Shown piece after piece: positions 26,131 to 34,143 of a DNA stretch of 64,000 nucleotides (position 1 is its first letter; every line of letters begins with the position of its first letter). Made by a program: the position numbers and the translations under genes. Source of the DNA: Amycolatopsis regifaucium (GTDB lineage: Bacteria; Actinomycetota; Actinomycetes; Mycobacteriales; Pseudonocardiaceae); the NCBI RefSeq assembly GCF_001613935.1, contig NZ_LQCI01000012.1, forward strand, positions 372,001 through 436,000, in the 5' to 3' direction. The notes under the pieces were generated by a model. It searched no databases. It saw only the letters and a program-made list of their open reading frames with translations, and was not told where the DNA came from.

Positions 26131-26187
26131 GTGCCATGAAAGGTCCTTTCCTTGCAAATTTTGCAAGGAAAGGACCTTTCATGGCAC
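26131..26187. repeat. Family A palindrome: 28-bp perfect arms, 1-nt centre
   Basis: 26131-26158 and 26160-26187 are exact reverse complements around one T. The core ATGAAAGGTCCTTTCCTTGC aligns without gaps to the core at 8328-8394, with substitutions only in the middle of the arm. It lies between convergent helR-like and lrp genes, 12 nt from each stop. The compensated changes on both arms suggest selection on pairing or on symmetry. Confidence 0.9.
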
Positions 26188-26199
26188 GGGGCGAGGCTG

Positions 26200-26694
26200 T
26201 TATCGGGTCAGGTTGCCCCAGGCGTATGTCTGTTTTGCCAGTTTCAAGTAGACCAAGGTCTCCGTGCTGACGACGCCCGGGATGGGCCGGATGTCGTCGT
26301 TCAGCACGCTCAAGAGGTGTTCGTCGTCCCGGCAGGCGACCTCGGCGAGCAGGTCGTAGGTTCCCGCCGTGAGAACGACGTAATGGACGTCCGGCAATCC
26401 GGAGAGCTGGTCGGAGACCGCCCGCGGATCGCCGTGGACCTTGACCCCGACCATCGCCTGCCTGCCGAGGCCGACGTTCGCCGGGTCCGTGACCGCGACG
26501 ATCTGCATCGTCTCGTCCCGCAGCAGTCGCTGGACGCGCTGCCGTACGGCGCCCTCCGACAGGCCGACGGCCTTGGCGAGCGCCGTGAACGAGGCCCGTC
26601 CGTCGACTTGCAACAGGGCGATCAGAGTGCGATCGGTATTGTCCAATCCTCTAGGTGTGCGCTGCTCCATCTGCGCGCGTGGTTCGTCACCCAT
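26200..26694 (-). CDS. Lrp/AsnC-family transcription regulator
   Basis: A 164-residue regulator with an N-terminal winged HTH (LDNTDRTLIALLQVDGRASFTALAKAVGLSEGAVRQRVQRLL, about 17-58) and a C-terminal RAM ligand-sensing domain. Lrp proteins sense amino acids as octamers. AGGGAGGGA upstream of the ATG at 26694 supports this start over the internal ATG at 26670. It lies 168 nt downstream of lysA on the same strand, so lysine or diaminopimelate metabolism is a reasonable guess for its target. Confidence 0.9.
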   Translation of the reverse strand: MGDEPRAQMEQRTPRGLDNTDRTLIALLQVDGRASFTALAKAVGLSEGAVRQRVQRLLRDETMQIVAVTDPANVGLGRQAMVGVKVHGDPRAVSDQLSGLPDVHYVVLTAGTYDLLAEVACRDDEHLLSVLNDDIRPIPGVVSTETLVYLKLAKQTYAWGNLTR

Positions 26695-26862
26695 GCCGTC
26701 CCTCCCTTTGTTTCGGCATGCGATTCTTGTCGCGCAGCGTATCGATCAATGCCCGTAATGCTACCGCCGTTAAGTTGTTTGTCGCGATTCTCTTTCAAGA
26801 CGTTGTCCTGCGGAGGATTCTGTCGTGCGACAGGGAGAAGGCCGAGGTTTTCGGAAGCCGGG

Positions 26863-28206
26863 TCAGCCGAGATCGCGTTTCAGCAGGTCTTCCTCGGTTT
26901 CGCGCCGCACGAGCAGGGTCGCCGTACCGCGCGAGACGCCGACGACCGGTGGCCTTCCGACGAGGTTGTAATTCGACGCGAGCGAGTGGTGGTAAGCCCC
27001 GGTGCACGGCACGGCGAGCAGATCCCCGGGATGGACGTCGTCGGGGAGGGCGAGTCCGTCGGCGAGGATGTCACCCGATTCGCAGTGCCTGCCGACCACC
27101 GTGACCGGCCGCCTGGCCGCGCGGCTGCGCCTGCCGACCAGCCGAGCGGTGTACGCCGCCCCGTAGAGCGCGGGACGGGCGTTGTCGCTCATGCCGCCGT
27201 CGACGGCGACGAACGTGCGCGAGCCGCGTTTCACCGCGCAGACCCGGTACACGGTGATGCCTGCCGGGCCGACGATCGCGCGGCCCGGCTCGATCGTCAG
27301 TTCCGGCAGTGGGAAGCCGTTCGATGCGCATTCATAGGCGAGTGCGACCCGAAGGCGGCGAACGTAGCCGTCGATGTCGAAACCGGCGTCGCCGGGCAGA
27401 TAGCGGACGGCGTGGCCGCCGCCGAGATCCAGTTCCCGGAGGGTGATGCCGTGGGTCTCGCGGAGCCGGACGAGGACCCCGACCATCTTGCGGGCGGCCT
27501 GTTCGTAGAAATCCACCCGGGATACCTGCGAGCCGATGTGGCAATGCAACCCGGCAAGGCGCAGGCCCGGTTGGGCGAGGACGGCGGAGACGGCCCGGTC
27601 GAGATTGTCGCGGACTTCCCCGCGCAACGAGAAGCCGAACTTCTGGCCTTCGGTGCCCGTGGTGATCGCCGCGTGCGTACCGGCCGCGACGTCGGGTGTC
27701 ACCCGGATCAGCACCTGTTGCGCGCCGGTGGTGAGCGCGCCGAGTTGCTCGATCTCGTCGAGCGAGTCCACCACGATCCGGCGGACGCCGTAGGACAACG
27801 CCGCCTTGAGGTCCTCGGGGGTCTTCGCGTTGCCGTGCAGCAGGATCCGTTCGGGCGGGAAGCCGATCGACCGCGCCACGGCGATCTCACCCGCCGAGCA
27901 GGTGTCGAGGGAAAGGCCCTCCTCGGCGATCCAGCGCAGGACCGCGCGGGTGCACAGCGCTTTGCTCGCGTACGCCACTTCAGCGTCGGGCAGCGCCGTG
28001 CGGTACGCGCGGGCGTTCTGCCGGACCTCGTCCTCGTCGAGCAGGTATGCCGGTGTCCCGAACCGGGCGGCGAGGTGGGACACCGGCGCGCCGGCGAAGA
28101 GCAGTTCCCCGCCGGGGCCGAGGCAGGTACTCCTCGGCCAGACGCCGGGTTCGAGATGGTCGGCGGCCTCGCAACCGAGGCTGGGCAGGAGCTCGCTGAG
28201 CGTCAC
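26863..28206 (-). CDS. lysA: Diaminopimelate decarboxylase
   Basis: Decarboxylates meso-diaminopimelate to L-lysine, the last lysine step. The 447-residue PLP enzyme of fold III carries Lys82 in YASKAL as the Schiff-base lysine, HCHIGSQ, the phosphate-binding glycine loop DLGGGHAVRY, EPGRAIVG and the catalytic cysteine in HCESGDIL. A tyrosine near the C-terminus (GAYHHSLASNYN) is as expected. It is not beside argS, hom or thrC as in the usual actinobacterial lysine locus, so it may be a second, regulated copy. Lrp is the next gene. Confidence 0.92.
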   Translation of the reverse strand: MTLSELLPSLGCEAADHLEPGVWPRSTCLGPGGELLFAGAPVSHLAARFGTPAYLLDEDEVRQNARAYRTALPDAEVAYASKALCTRAVLRWIAEEGLSLDTCSAGEIAVARSIGFPPERILLHGNAKTPEDLKAALSYGVRRIVVDSLDEIEQLGALTTGAQQVLIRVTPDVAAGTHAAITTGTEGQKFGFSLRGEVRDNLDRAVSAVLAQPGLRLAGLHCHIGSQVSRVDFYEQAARKMVGVLVRLRETHGITLRELDLGGGHAVRYLPGDAGFDIDGYVRRLRVALAYECASNGFPLPELTIEPGRAIVGPAGITVYRVCAVKRGSRTFVAVDGGMSDNARPALYGAAYTARLVGRRSRAARRPVTVVGRHCESGDILADGLALPDDVHPGDLLAVPCTGAYHHSLASNYNLVGRPPVVGVSRGTATLLVRRETEEDLLKRDLG

Positions 28207-28311
28207 GGGTACCTCCGCGTCGATCGGTCAGTGCTCCGCCAGCACAACTCCGATCGACCTGCCCCGGCCGCTCCGACAACGTCTCCCTGACGTCGCCGGG
28301 CGGGTCACTGA

Positions 28312-28326
28312 CGCGTTGTTAACGCG
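28312..28326. promoter_or_regulatory. CGCGTT-N3-AACGCG inverted repeat upstream of lysA
   Basis: A 6-bp perfect inverted repeat around GTT, 106 nt upstream of the lysA start and 23 nt past the stop of the 52-aa gene. It could be an operator of lysA; it is too short and loop-poor to be a convincing terminator. Confidence 0.3.
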
Positions 28327-28348
28327 CGAGTAACCCCGGCCACATTCC

Positions 28349-28507
28349 TCAGCGCACCGGCTCCGGGACGGTGTCGAGGGCCCGCACCATGTGCACGGCC
28401 AGGGAGAAGGCCGCCTCGTTGTCGAGGGTGGTGTGTTCGGCGACGATCTTCTTCACGGTGTCGACCCGCATTTCGTAGCGGGAGACGGGGACGGTTTCGG
28501 CGTTCAC
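28349..28507 (-). CDS. Small 52-aa protein (DUF6307-like)
   Basis: GTG at 28507, preceded by GAGGATCACC, opens a 52-codon frame whose product begins NAETVPVSRYEMRVDTVKKI and continues with TTLDNEAAFSLAVHMVRAL. It is predicted to be mostly helical and cytoplasmic. The pattern is reminiscent of the small actinobacterial DUF6307 proteins; I hold that name loosely. It is 9 nt downstream of the RGCVC-type gene and so is the third gene of the desaturase operon. Confidence 0.6.
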   Translation of the reverse strand: MNAETVPVSRYEMRVDTVKKIVAEHTTLDNEAAFSLAVHMVRALDTVPEPVR

Positions 28508-28516
28508 GGTGATCCT

Positions 28517-28699
28517 CTATTCGGTTGTTTCGGGCTTTGTGGCACAGGTGCAGCCGCGGCTGAAGCCGCCGGCCGCGGTCGCGGTGCAGAACCGTCGCGC
28601 GATCGCGTCGTGCGACGACATCGGATGCGGGCAGCTAGGGCAGCGGTCGTCGGCGGCCGGTTCGGCGACATCGCCGAGTGAGTAGACGGGGGCGGTCAT
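28517..28699 (-). CDS. RGCVC-family small cysteine-rich protein
   Basis: A 60-residue protein with six cysteines in the pattern CPSC-PHP-x-SSHDAIARRFC and RGCTC at the end. This matches the RGCVC family of tiny actinobacterial proteins (RGCTC variant) and suggests a zinc-binding knuckle. The ATG at 28699 overlaps the desaturase stop as ATGA, so translation is coupled. Function unknown; its constant partner here is a membrane desaturase. Confidence 0.72.
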   Translation of the reverse strand: MTAPVYSLGDVAEPAADDRCPSCPHPMSSHDAIARRFCTATAAGGFSRGCTCATKPETTE

Positions 28700-29724
28700 C
28701 GCGCACCCGCCGTCGCCTGGGCGCGCAGGGGAGCCCCGACCTCGTGCAGATGTCGGAGGACGTACCCGTAGGACGCCGCCCAGCCGCACTGCGCGTAGTC
28801 GATGCCGTGCTTCGCGCAGAACTCCCGCACGATCACCTGCGCGTGCTTGAGGTTCGGCCGGGCCATGCTCGGGAACAGGTGGTGCTCGATCTGGTAGTTG
28901 AGTCCGCCGAGGGCGAAGTCCACGATCGGACCGCCGCGCACGTTGCGCGAGGTGAGCACCTGCTTGCGCAGGAAGTCGAGCTTGTGACCGGCCGAAAGCG
29001 TCGGCATGCCCTTGTGGTTCGGGGCGAACGAGCAGCCCATGTACACACCCCAGAGGCATTGGTGCACGGCGATGAAGGCGAAGCCGACACCGGGCGAGAG
29101 GACCACGAACACCGCTGTCAGATACGCGGCGACATGGGCCAGCATCAGCGCCGATTCGAGCTTCCGCCGTTTGAAGCCGCGCTGGACGATCGCCGTCACG
29201 CTCGACACGTGCAGGTTCAGGCCTTCCAGCAACAGCAGCGGGAAGAACAGGAACGCCTGGTATTTCGCCATCCAGCGGAGGAAACCGCGTCGTTCGGCAC
29301 CTTGGGCCTTGGTGAAGATGAGGGCCGCGAGGTTGACGTCCGGGTCTTCGTCTTCATGGTTGGGGTTGGCGTGGTGACGGGTGTGCGTACCGATCCACCA
29401 GCCGTAACTCAACCCGGTCAGCCCGCCGTGGACGAATCCGGTGGCGTCGTTCGCCTTGCGGCTCGAGAAGATCTGCTTGTGCCCGGCGTCGTGGCCGATG
29501 AAGGACAGCTGCGTGAACATCATCGCGAAGAAGGCGGCGAGGAACAGCTGCCACCAGGAATCCCCGAGGTGCGCGAACGCGACCCAGCCGCCCGCGAAAG
29601 CGAGGAGGTTCAAGGAGATCTTCAGCGCGTAGTAGACGCGCCTCCGTTTGAGCAAGCCCGCCTCTTTGACCAATTTGGACAGTTCGGCGAAGTCGCTGCC
29701 CTGCCTCGTCTCTGTGGAGGTCAT
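28696..29724 (-). CDS. Membrane fatty-acid desaturase
   Basis: A 342-residue di-iron desaturase with all three histidine boxes: GHDAGHKQ, THTRHHANPN and the front-end-type QIEHHLFP. About four to five membrane segments surround them. It introduces a double bond into a membrane or acyl-CoA-linked chain. There is no fused cytochrome b5, so electrons must come from a separate ferredoxin or reductase. It is first in a three-gene operon with the RGCVC-type and 52-aa genes. ATG at 29724. Confidence 0.9.
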   Translation of the reverse strand: MTSTETRQGSDFAELSKLVKEAGLLKRRRVYYALKISLNLLAFAGGWVAFAHLGDSWWQLFLAAFFAMMFTQLSFIGHDAGHKQIFSSRKANDATGFVHGGLTGLSYGWWIGTHTRHHANPNHEDEDPDVNLAALIFTKAQGAERRGFLRWMAKYQAFLFFPLLLLEGLNLHVSSVTAIVQRGFKRRKLESALMLAHVAAYLTAVFVVLSPGVGFAFIAVHQCLWGVYMGCSFAPNHKGMPTLSAGHKLDFLRKQVLTSRNVRGGPIVDFALGGLNYQIEHHLFPSMARPNLKHAQVIVREFCAKHGIDYAQCGWAASYGYVLRHLHEVGAPLRAQATAGAR

Positions 29725-30037
29725 GGAGGGTCACACCGTTCTGGTCTCGTGAAAGTGGGCAATCCAGCAACGGTCTTCAGAACACCGGAGAGATCTGGTT
29801 CGGCCGAGAATGGCACTGGGACCACAACACGCCACGGACGCTCCGTGGCCTGCCCCAGCGTCCCACGTGTGCGGACCGGAAGCAATTCACCGGAACAGCA
29901 CGATCTGGCGTACAGTCAAGGACATCGAGGGAAACTTCCCCCGGTTCCGTCCGGCCCGAGTTCGACCGGAGACAGGAGTGACGGCCGGACATCGACGGCC
30001 AAGACCGCTGACCTGTCACCGTGGTCGGACAAGTCGT
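29725..30037. other. 313-nt gap upstream of the desaturase gene
   Basis: No convincing gene on either strand. It holds the promoter side of the desaturase operon and the end of the DapA-like gene. A short perfect hairpin (GCCACGGA-CGC-TCCGTGGC, 29831-29849) is the only structure seen. The 80-codon minus frame at 29777-30019 has no ribosome site and no family-like content. Confidence 0.5.
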
Positions 30038-30961
30038 TTAGCGAAGACCCCATTCACCGAGCAGGACGCCGACCCGGTCACGCTCGCCGTGTCGGAGCGG
30101 GCGGCTCGGTGGTCGTACGTCGGAGCGGCACAAACCCAGCTGTGCCAACGCTTCTTTCACGACACTCACGTTGTTGGCGTTGCTGTCCGCGGCCCGCATC
30201 TCCTCGAAGGGGCGGATGCGTCCCCAGTTCGCCATGGCGCCGCGGAAGTCGCCGTCCCGTAGCGAACGGAACATCTCCAGCGAGATCGACGGCGCGACGT
30301 TCACCAGTCCTGACGTGAACCCGGTCGCGCCGACGGCGAAGTAGCCGGGCGCGGACAGCTCCGCCAGCCCGGCGATCCACGTGAACCGATCGAACCCGGC
30401 GTCTCGCGCCACCGATGCGAACCGCACCGGATCCGGCACCGCGTACTTCACGCCGATGACGTTCGGCGCGGCGTCGGCGAGCCGGGCCAGCTGCTCGCCG
30501 CCGATCAGCGTGTCGCGCACGTACGGCACGACACCGAGCTCCGGCACGGACGCCGCGATGGCGCGGTGGTATTCGACCCAGCCCTCCGCCGAAACGTACG
30601 GATGCACCGGCTGGTGGATCATGATCAGGTCCGCGCCCGCCTCCCGCGCGTGCCGCGCCGCGCGGCTCGCCGTGGCGACGTCATGCCCGACGCCGGCGAC
30701 CACGGTCGCCCGCCCGGCCGCGGTCTCGACCGTGAGTTCGAGGCAGTGCCGCGTCTCCGCCTCGTCGAGCGCGTAGAACTCGCCGGTGTTGCCGTTCGGT
30801 GTCACGACGTCGATGCCGCCGGTGAGCAGCCGGTCCACCAGCTTCGCGTAGGTCTCCGGATCCACGGCGCCGTCGGCGTCGAACGGGGTCACCGGGATCG
30901 CCACGACCCCGGAGAGCGCTCGTTTCAGCTCGTCGTACGAAGAAGTGGTCGTCACTGGCAT
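30038..30961 (-). CDS. DapA/N-acetylneuraminate-lyase superfamily aldolase or dehydratase
   Basis: A 307-residue TIM-barrel class I aldolase-type enzyme. The Schiff-base lysine is Lys172 (VIGVKYAVPDP) and the catalytic tyrosine Tyr147 (GVVPYVRD); the loop TPNGNTGEFYALDEAE is the superfamily signature. It is unlikely to be the main dihydrodipicolinate synthase because TPNGNTGEF replaces the usual GTTGE. Sugar-acid dehydratase or another catabolic lyase is more likely given the neighbours. The start is the ATG at 30961; the frame stays open to 31303. Confidence 0.82.
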   Translation of the reverse strand: MPVTTTSSYDELKRALSGVVAIPVTPFDADGAVDPETYAKLVDRLLTGGIDVVTPNGNTGEFYALDEAETRHCLELTVETAAGRATVVAGVGHDVATASRAARHAREAGADLIMIHQPVHPYVSAEGWVEYHRAIAASVPELGVVPYVRDTLIGGEQLARLADAAPNVIGVKYAVPDPVRFASVARDAGFDRFTWIAGLAELSAPGYFAVGATGFTSGLVNVAPSISLEMFRSLRDGDFRGAMANWGRIRPFEEMRAADSNANNVSVVKEALAQLGLCRSDVRPPSRPLRHGERDRVGVLLGEWGLR

Positions 30962-30966
30962 GTCCG

Positions 30967-30985
30967 ATCTGATATATGATGTGAC
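30967..30985. promoter_or_regulatory. AT-rich near-palindrome at the DapA-like promoter
   Basis: TCTGATATATGATGT lies 6 nt upstream of the DapA-like ATG. TGATATATGA is nearly symmetrical and very AT-rich for this genome. It may be a -10 region combined with a GntR-type operator. Confidence 0.35.
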
Positions 30986-31041
30986 GCCCGAAGGTAGCAT
31001 GAGGCCAGGGTGGGACGGGTGTAGCGCAAGCCAAGACCCAC

Positions 31042-31509
31042 TCACGACGTGGCGAGGAAGGCCTCCAGCTGCTCCACGACGAACGCGTGGTCCTCGGCCT
31101 GCGGCAGGCCTGAGACGCCGACGGTGCCCACCGGCCCCACGCCCTCGACGAGCACCGGGAACACGCCGCCGTGCGCGGCGTACAGATTCGGGTCCAGGCG
31201 TGATTCGGCCTCGAACGTCGTGCCCTTCGCGCGGAACTGCTCGCCGACGAAGAACGAGCTGTGCCCGTAGCGGTCGACGACCCGGCTCTTGCGGTCGATC
31301 CACGCGTCGTTGTCGGCGGAAGTGCCCGGCAACGCCGCGTGGAACAGCCGCTGTCCGCCGCGGCGCACGGAGATCGTCACCGGAAGGGCGCGGTCCCGTG
31401 CCGCCGTGAGCAGGTGGAGGCCCAGCTGCAGCGCGGTCTCGTTGTCGAACCGGCGGAAGACGAGTCGCTCCTCCTGCGCGGCGAGGACGGCCAGGGTGTC
31501 ATCGGTCAT
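31042..31509 (-). CDS. UPF0303 / haem-degrading-domain (GlcG/HbpS-like) protein
   Basis: A 155-residue protein of the PF03928 fold. Typical pieces are RDRALPVTISVRRGGQRLFHAALPGTS, DNDAWIDRKSRVVDRYGHSS and HGGVFPVLVEGVGPVGTVGVSGL. Family members bind or degrade haem or have unknown roles in carbon catabolism loci. It lies between the M20 hydrolase and the DapA-like gene on the same strand; gaps are 32 and 80 nt. A CAACACTGTTG palindrome sits just upstream. Confidence 0.78.
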   Translation of the reverse strand: MTDDTLAVLAAQEERLVFRRFDNETALQLGLHLLTAARDRALPVTISVRRGGQRLFHAALPGTSADNDAWIDRKSRVVDRYGHSSFFVGEQFRAKGTTFEAESRLDPNLYAAHGGVFPVLVEGVGPVGTVGVSGLPQAEDHAFVVEQLEAFLATS

Positions 31510-31522
31510 GCCGCCATTAAAT

Positions 31523-31533
31523 CAACACTGTTG
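31523..31533. promoter_or_regulatory. CAACACTGTTG palindrome upstream of the UPF0303 gene
   Basis: A perfect 5+1+5 palindrome, 14 nt upstream of the UPF0303 ATG and embedded in an A/T-rich stretch. The position suits an operator; the cognate regulator is not evident in the window. Confidence 0.4.
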
Positions 31534-31541
31534 TCTAATGG

Positions 31542-32771
31542 CTAGCGCAGTGCGTCGAGGGCGAACGCGGCGTACATCGCGACACCGTTGGCCATGGCGT
31601 CCTCGTCGAAGACCACCCGGTTCGAGTGGTTCGCTTCGACAGTGGCCAGGTCGGCGCCGGGCGGGCAGGCCCCGAGGAAGGCGAAAGCACCCGGAACACG
31701 CTGCAGAACATAGGAGAAGTCCTCCGCGCCCATCACCGGGTTCTCCATGACCTCGGCGTTGCCTGCCCCGAGCACCTCGCCCGCCAGCTCCAGCACCCTG
31801 GCCGCGACCTGCGGATCGTTCACCGTCACCGGATATCCGGAAACCACCTCGGCGCTCACCCGGACGCCGTGCGCGGCGCCGATCGCTTCGCACACCTTCG
31901 GCACCTCCTCGCGCACGAACGCCAGCGTCCGCTCGGACAGCGTGCGGATGGTGCCCTCCAGGAACGCCGTCTCCGGGATGATGTTCGTCGTCGTCCCGGC
32001 CTCGATACGGGTGACCGAGACCACCGCGGGCTCGAAAACGCTCACCTTGCGGGCCACCATCGTCTGCAGCGCGCCGACCATCGCCGCCGCCGCGGGCACC
32101 GGGTCGATGGCCTGGTGCGGCGCCGAGCCGTGCCCGCCCCGGCCGGTGACCTTGACGTGGAAGCTGTTCGCCGAAGCCATGATCGGACCCGGCCGCGTCT
32201 GCACGATGCCGGATTCGACCTGGGTGAAGATGTGCAGGCCGAAAGCCTTTTCGACGCGTTCGCCCGCCGCCTCGAGCACCCCCTCGTGGATCATGTGCCG
32301 CGCGCCGTGCTCGCCTTCCTCGCCGGGCTGGAACATGAACACGATCGACCCGGCCAGCTCGTCGACGTGCTCGCTGAGCAGCCGGGCCGCCGAAGCCAGC
32401 ATCGCGACGTGGGTGTCGTGCCCGCACGCGTGCATCGCGCCGTCGTCTTCGGAAGCGAAGTCGAGGCCGGTGTCCTCATGCAGCGGCAGCGCGTCCATGT
32501 CGCCGCGGAGCAGGATCGACGGCCCCGGCTTCGCACCACGGAGGACGGCGGTCAGCGAAGTGGTGGATTTGCCCTCGGTGATCTCCAGCGGCAGACCCTC
32601 CAGCGCCGCCTTGATCGCGGCCTGGGTCTTCGGCAGATGGAGGCCGATCTCCGGATTCCGGTGGATCTCCCGGCGGAGCTCTACGGTTTTCGCTTGGAGT
32701 GCGCGGGCTTCGGCCAGCAAACCGGCGAAGCGCGCGTCGGGGAGAGTGGGCAGGTCGGTGGGTCCGGTCAT
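31542..32771 (-). CDS. M20-family amidohydrolase/peptidase
   Basis: A 409-residue metallo-amidohydrolase of the AmhX/HipO type that removes acyl groups from amino acids or cleaves short peptides. Metal-binding and catalytic tracts are RGDMDALPLHEDTG, MHACGHDTHVAML, QPGEEGEHGARHMI and the C-terminal MGAEDFSYVL; the dimerisation domain includes GRGGHGSAPHQAIDP. The start is the ATG at 32771 (MTGPTD) or the ATG at 32789. It heads a minus-strand group with UPF0303 and DapA-like genes, perhaps a small catabolic unit. Confidence 0.9.
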   Translation of the reverse strand: MTGPTDLPTLPDARFAGLLAEARALQAKTVELRREIHRNPEIGLHLPKTQAAIKAALEGLPLEITEGKSTTSLTAVLRGAKPGPSILLRGDMDALPLHEDTGLDFASEDDGAMHACGHDTHVAMLASAARLLSEHVDELAGSIVFMFQPGEEGEHGARHMIHEGVLEAAGERVEKAFGLHIFTQVESGIVQTRPGPIMASANSFHVKVTGRGGHGSAPHQAIDPVPAAAAMVGALQTMVARKVSVFEPAVVSVTRIEAGTTTNIIPETAFLEGTIRTLSERTLAFVREEVPKVCEAIGAAHGVRVSAEVVSGYPVTVNDPQVAARVLELAGEVLGAGNAEVMENPVMGAEDFSYVLQRVPGAFAFLGACPPGADLATVEANHSNRVVFDEDAMANGVAMYAAFALDALR

Positions 32772-32847
32772 GTCTCGATAGTGGCGCATGAGGCGCTTCG
32801 GGCGCACCGTGCGTGCGTTCCGAATGCGGGCGGAATACGGTGTGCGC

Positions 32848-33330
32848 ATGGCGGTGCAAGAGCCGATCACGGGGTTCGCGGTGGCCGTGGTGCGGGAGGA
32901 CGGTCGGTGGCGGTGCAGCTCTCTTGACCCGGGGGCGCTCGCGGAACTCGACGCTGCGATCACCGAGCTGGGAAAACTGCGTTCGACGGGTGCCGCCTTC
33001 GGGCTGCTGGCGGTCGATGACGAGTTCTTCGTGATCGTCCGGCCGAGTCCGAGGGGCCCCTCGCTACTGCTGTCCGACGCCGCCGCGGCGCTCGACTACG
33101 ACATCGCCGCCGACGTCCTCGACGTGCTGAGAGTCGACCCACCGGACGAGGACGACGACGCGGTCTGGCCGGAAGGCGATCTGGAGATCCTCGCCGATCT
33201 CGGCCTGCCGGGTGCCGAACTCGAGGTCATCGTCGGCGAGGTCGATCTCTATCCGGACGAACAGCTGCAGATGGTCGCGCAGCGGTGCGGATTCGCCGCC
33301 GAGTTCTCCAAGATCCTGGACGAGATCTGA
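32848..33330 (+). CDS. tRNA adenosine deaminase-associated protein
   Basis: A 160-residue acidic protein that in actinobacteria is encoded directly before tadA (TIGR03941 family). The tract FAVAVVREDGRWRCSSLDPGALAELDAAI and the acidic stretch DPPDEDDDAVWPEGDLEILADLGLP are typical. The precise role is unknown; it is assumed to work with TadA in tRNA-Arg editing. It overlaps the tadA frame by up to 46 nt. Confidence 0.85.
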   Translation: MAVQEPITGFAVAVVREDGRWRCSSLDPGALAELDAAITELGKLRSTGAAFGLLAVDDEFFVIVRPSPRGPSLLLSDAAAALDYDIAADVLDVLRVDPPDEDDDAVWPEGDLEILADLGLPGAELEVIVGEVDLYPDEQLQMVAQRCGFAAEFSKILDEI

Positions 33331-33806
33331 GCCCCTCCGCCTCCGCCGCCGACATCGCCGCCGTCCAGGCGGCGATCGAAGCGGCGCGGGGTGCGGGCGA
33401 CGACGTGCCGATCGGCGCCGTCGTACTGGCACCGGACGGCACCCCGCTGGCGGCCACGCGCAACGCGCGTGAGGAATACGGCGACCCGACGGCGCACGCG
33501 GAGATCCTCGCGCTGCGGGCCGCGTCCGAGGTCTACGGCGACGGCTGGCGCCTCGAAGGCTGCACGCTCGCGGTGACGCTGGAGCCGTGCACGATGTGCG
33601 CCGGCGCCCTCGTGATGGCACGGGTCACGAAGCTCGTCTTCGGTGCCTGGGAGCCGAAGACCGGGGCGGTGGGGTCGCTGTGGGACGTCGTCCGGGACCG
33701 GCGGCTCAGCCACCGCCCGGAGGTCGTCGGCGGGGTACTGGAGACCGAATGCGCGGCCCTGCTCGAAGGCTTCTTCCACGGGCAACGGGGTAACCGCACC
33801 GGGTGA
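33285..33806 (+). CDS. tadA: tRNA-specific adenosine deaminase
   Basis: Deaminates adenosine 34 of tRNA-Arg(ACG) to inosine. The zinc site is clear: TAHAEILALRAA with the catalytic glutamate, and LEPCTMCAGALVMAR with both cysteines; the tract GAWEPKTGAVGSLWDVV is also typical. The conserved domain begins near 33350. The only in-frame start upstream is the GTG at 33285, inside the previous gene, so the first 20 residues are doubtful. It ends the two-gene unit. Confidence 0.88.
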   Translation: MRIRRRVLQDPGRDLSPSASAADIAAVQAAIEAARGAGDDVPIGAVVLAPDGTPLAATRNAREEYGDPTAHAEILALRAASEVYGDGWRLEGCTLAVTLEPCTMCAGALVMARVTKLVFGAWEPKTGAVGSLWDVVRDRRLSHRPEVVGGVLETECAALLEGFFHGQRGNRTG

Positions 33807-33890
33807 CAGATGTGTCGGTTCCCGCTCCCCGGGTATTCCGGAGACAGGCGGCCGCAAACGGCGGCCGCAGTCGAAGGAGGAACGTCCGCC

Positions 33891-34097
33891 ATGAGCGTTT
33901 TCGACAAGGCGAAGGACAAGGCCGAGCAGGCCATCGGCGCCGCCAAGGAGAAGCTCGGCGAGAAGACCGACAACCAGGACCTCGCGAACTCCGGTCGAGC
34001 AGACCAGACCGAGGGCCAGGTCAAGGAGACCGGGCACGATCTGCGCGATCGCGCGGAAGGCGGCGTGCAGGACCTCAAGGACAAGTTCAACAAGTAG
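33891..34097 (+). CDS. CsbD-like stress protein
   Basis: A 68-residue hydrophilic helical protein with the CsbD pattern: KAKDKAEQAIGAAKEKLGEK, then NSGRADQTEGQVKETGHDLRDRAE. CsbD proteins accumulate in general stress and their biochemistry is unknown. GGAGGA precedes the ATG at 33891. It is monocistronic, followed by a 15-bp terminator. Confidence 0.85.
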   Translation: MSVFDKAKDKAEQAIGAAKEKLGEKTDNQDLANSGRADQTEGQVKETGHDLRDRAEGGVQDLKDKFNK

Positions 34098-34107
34098 CCT
34101 TCACGCA

Positions 34108-34139
34108 GAAGAGCCGGTCTCCGTGGAGACCGGCTCTTC
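34108..34139. terminator. Bidirectional terminator between csbD and tRNA-Ser
   Basis: GAAGAGCCGGTCTCC (34108-34122) and GGAGACCGGCTCTTC (34125-34139) pair over 15 bp (effective loop CCGTGG). It serves the csbD-like gene on the plus strand and the tRNA on the minus strand. Confidence 0.8.
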
Positions 34140-34143
34140 GCTG

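Noticed and set aside
23918..26182. 754-codon minus-strand open frame
   Set aside because: Antisense to the HelR-like gene, which carries all helicase motifs.
26152..28290. 712-codon plus-strand open frame
   Set aside because: Covers lrp and lysA in antisense and crosses their intergenic gap; the minus-strand genes have full PLP and HTH motifs.
29777..30019. 80-codon minus-strand frame upstream of the desaturase gene
   Set aside because: No ribosome site, no domain, and composition like non-coding DNA.
30038..30961. Calling the DapA-like gene dihydrodipicolinate synthase
   Set aside because: The active-site loop reads TPNGNTGEF rather than the usual GTTGE type, and the neighbours are catabolic; a general superfamily call is safer.
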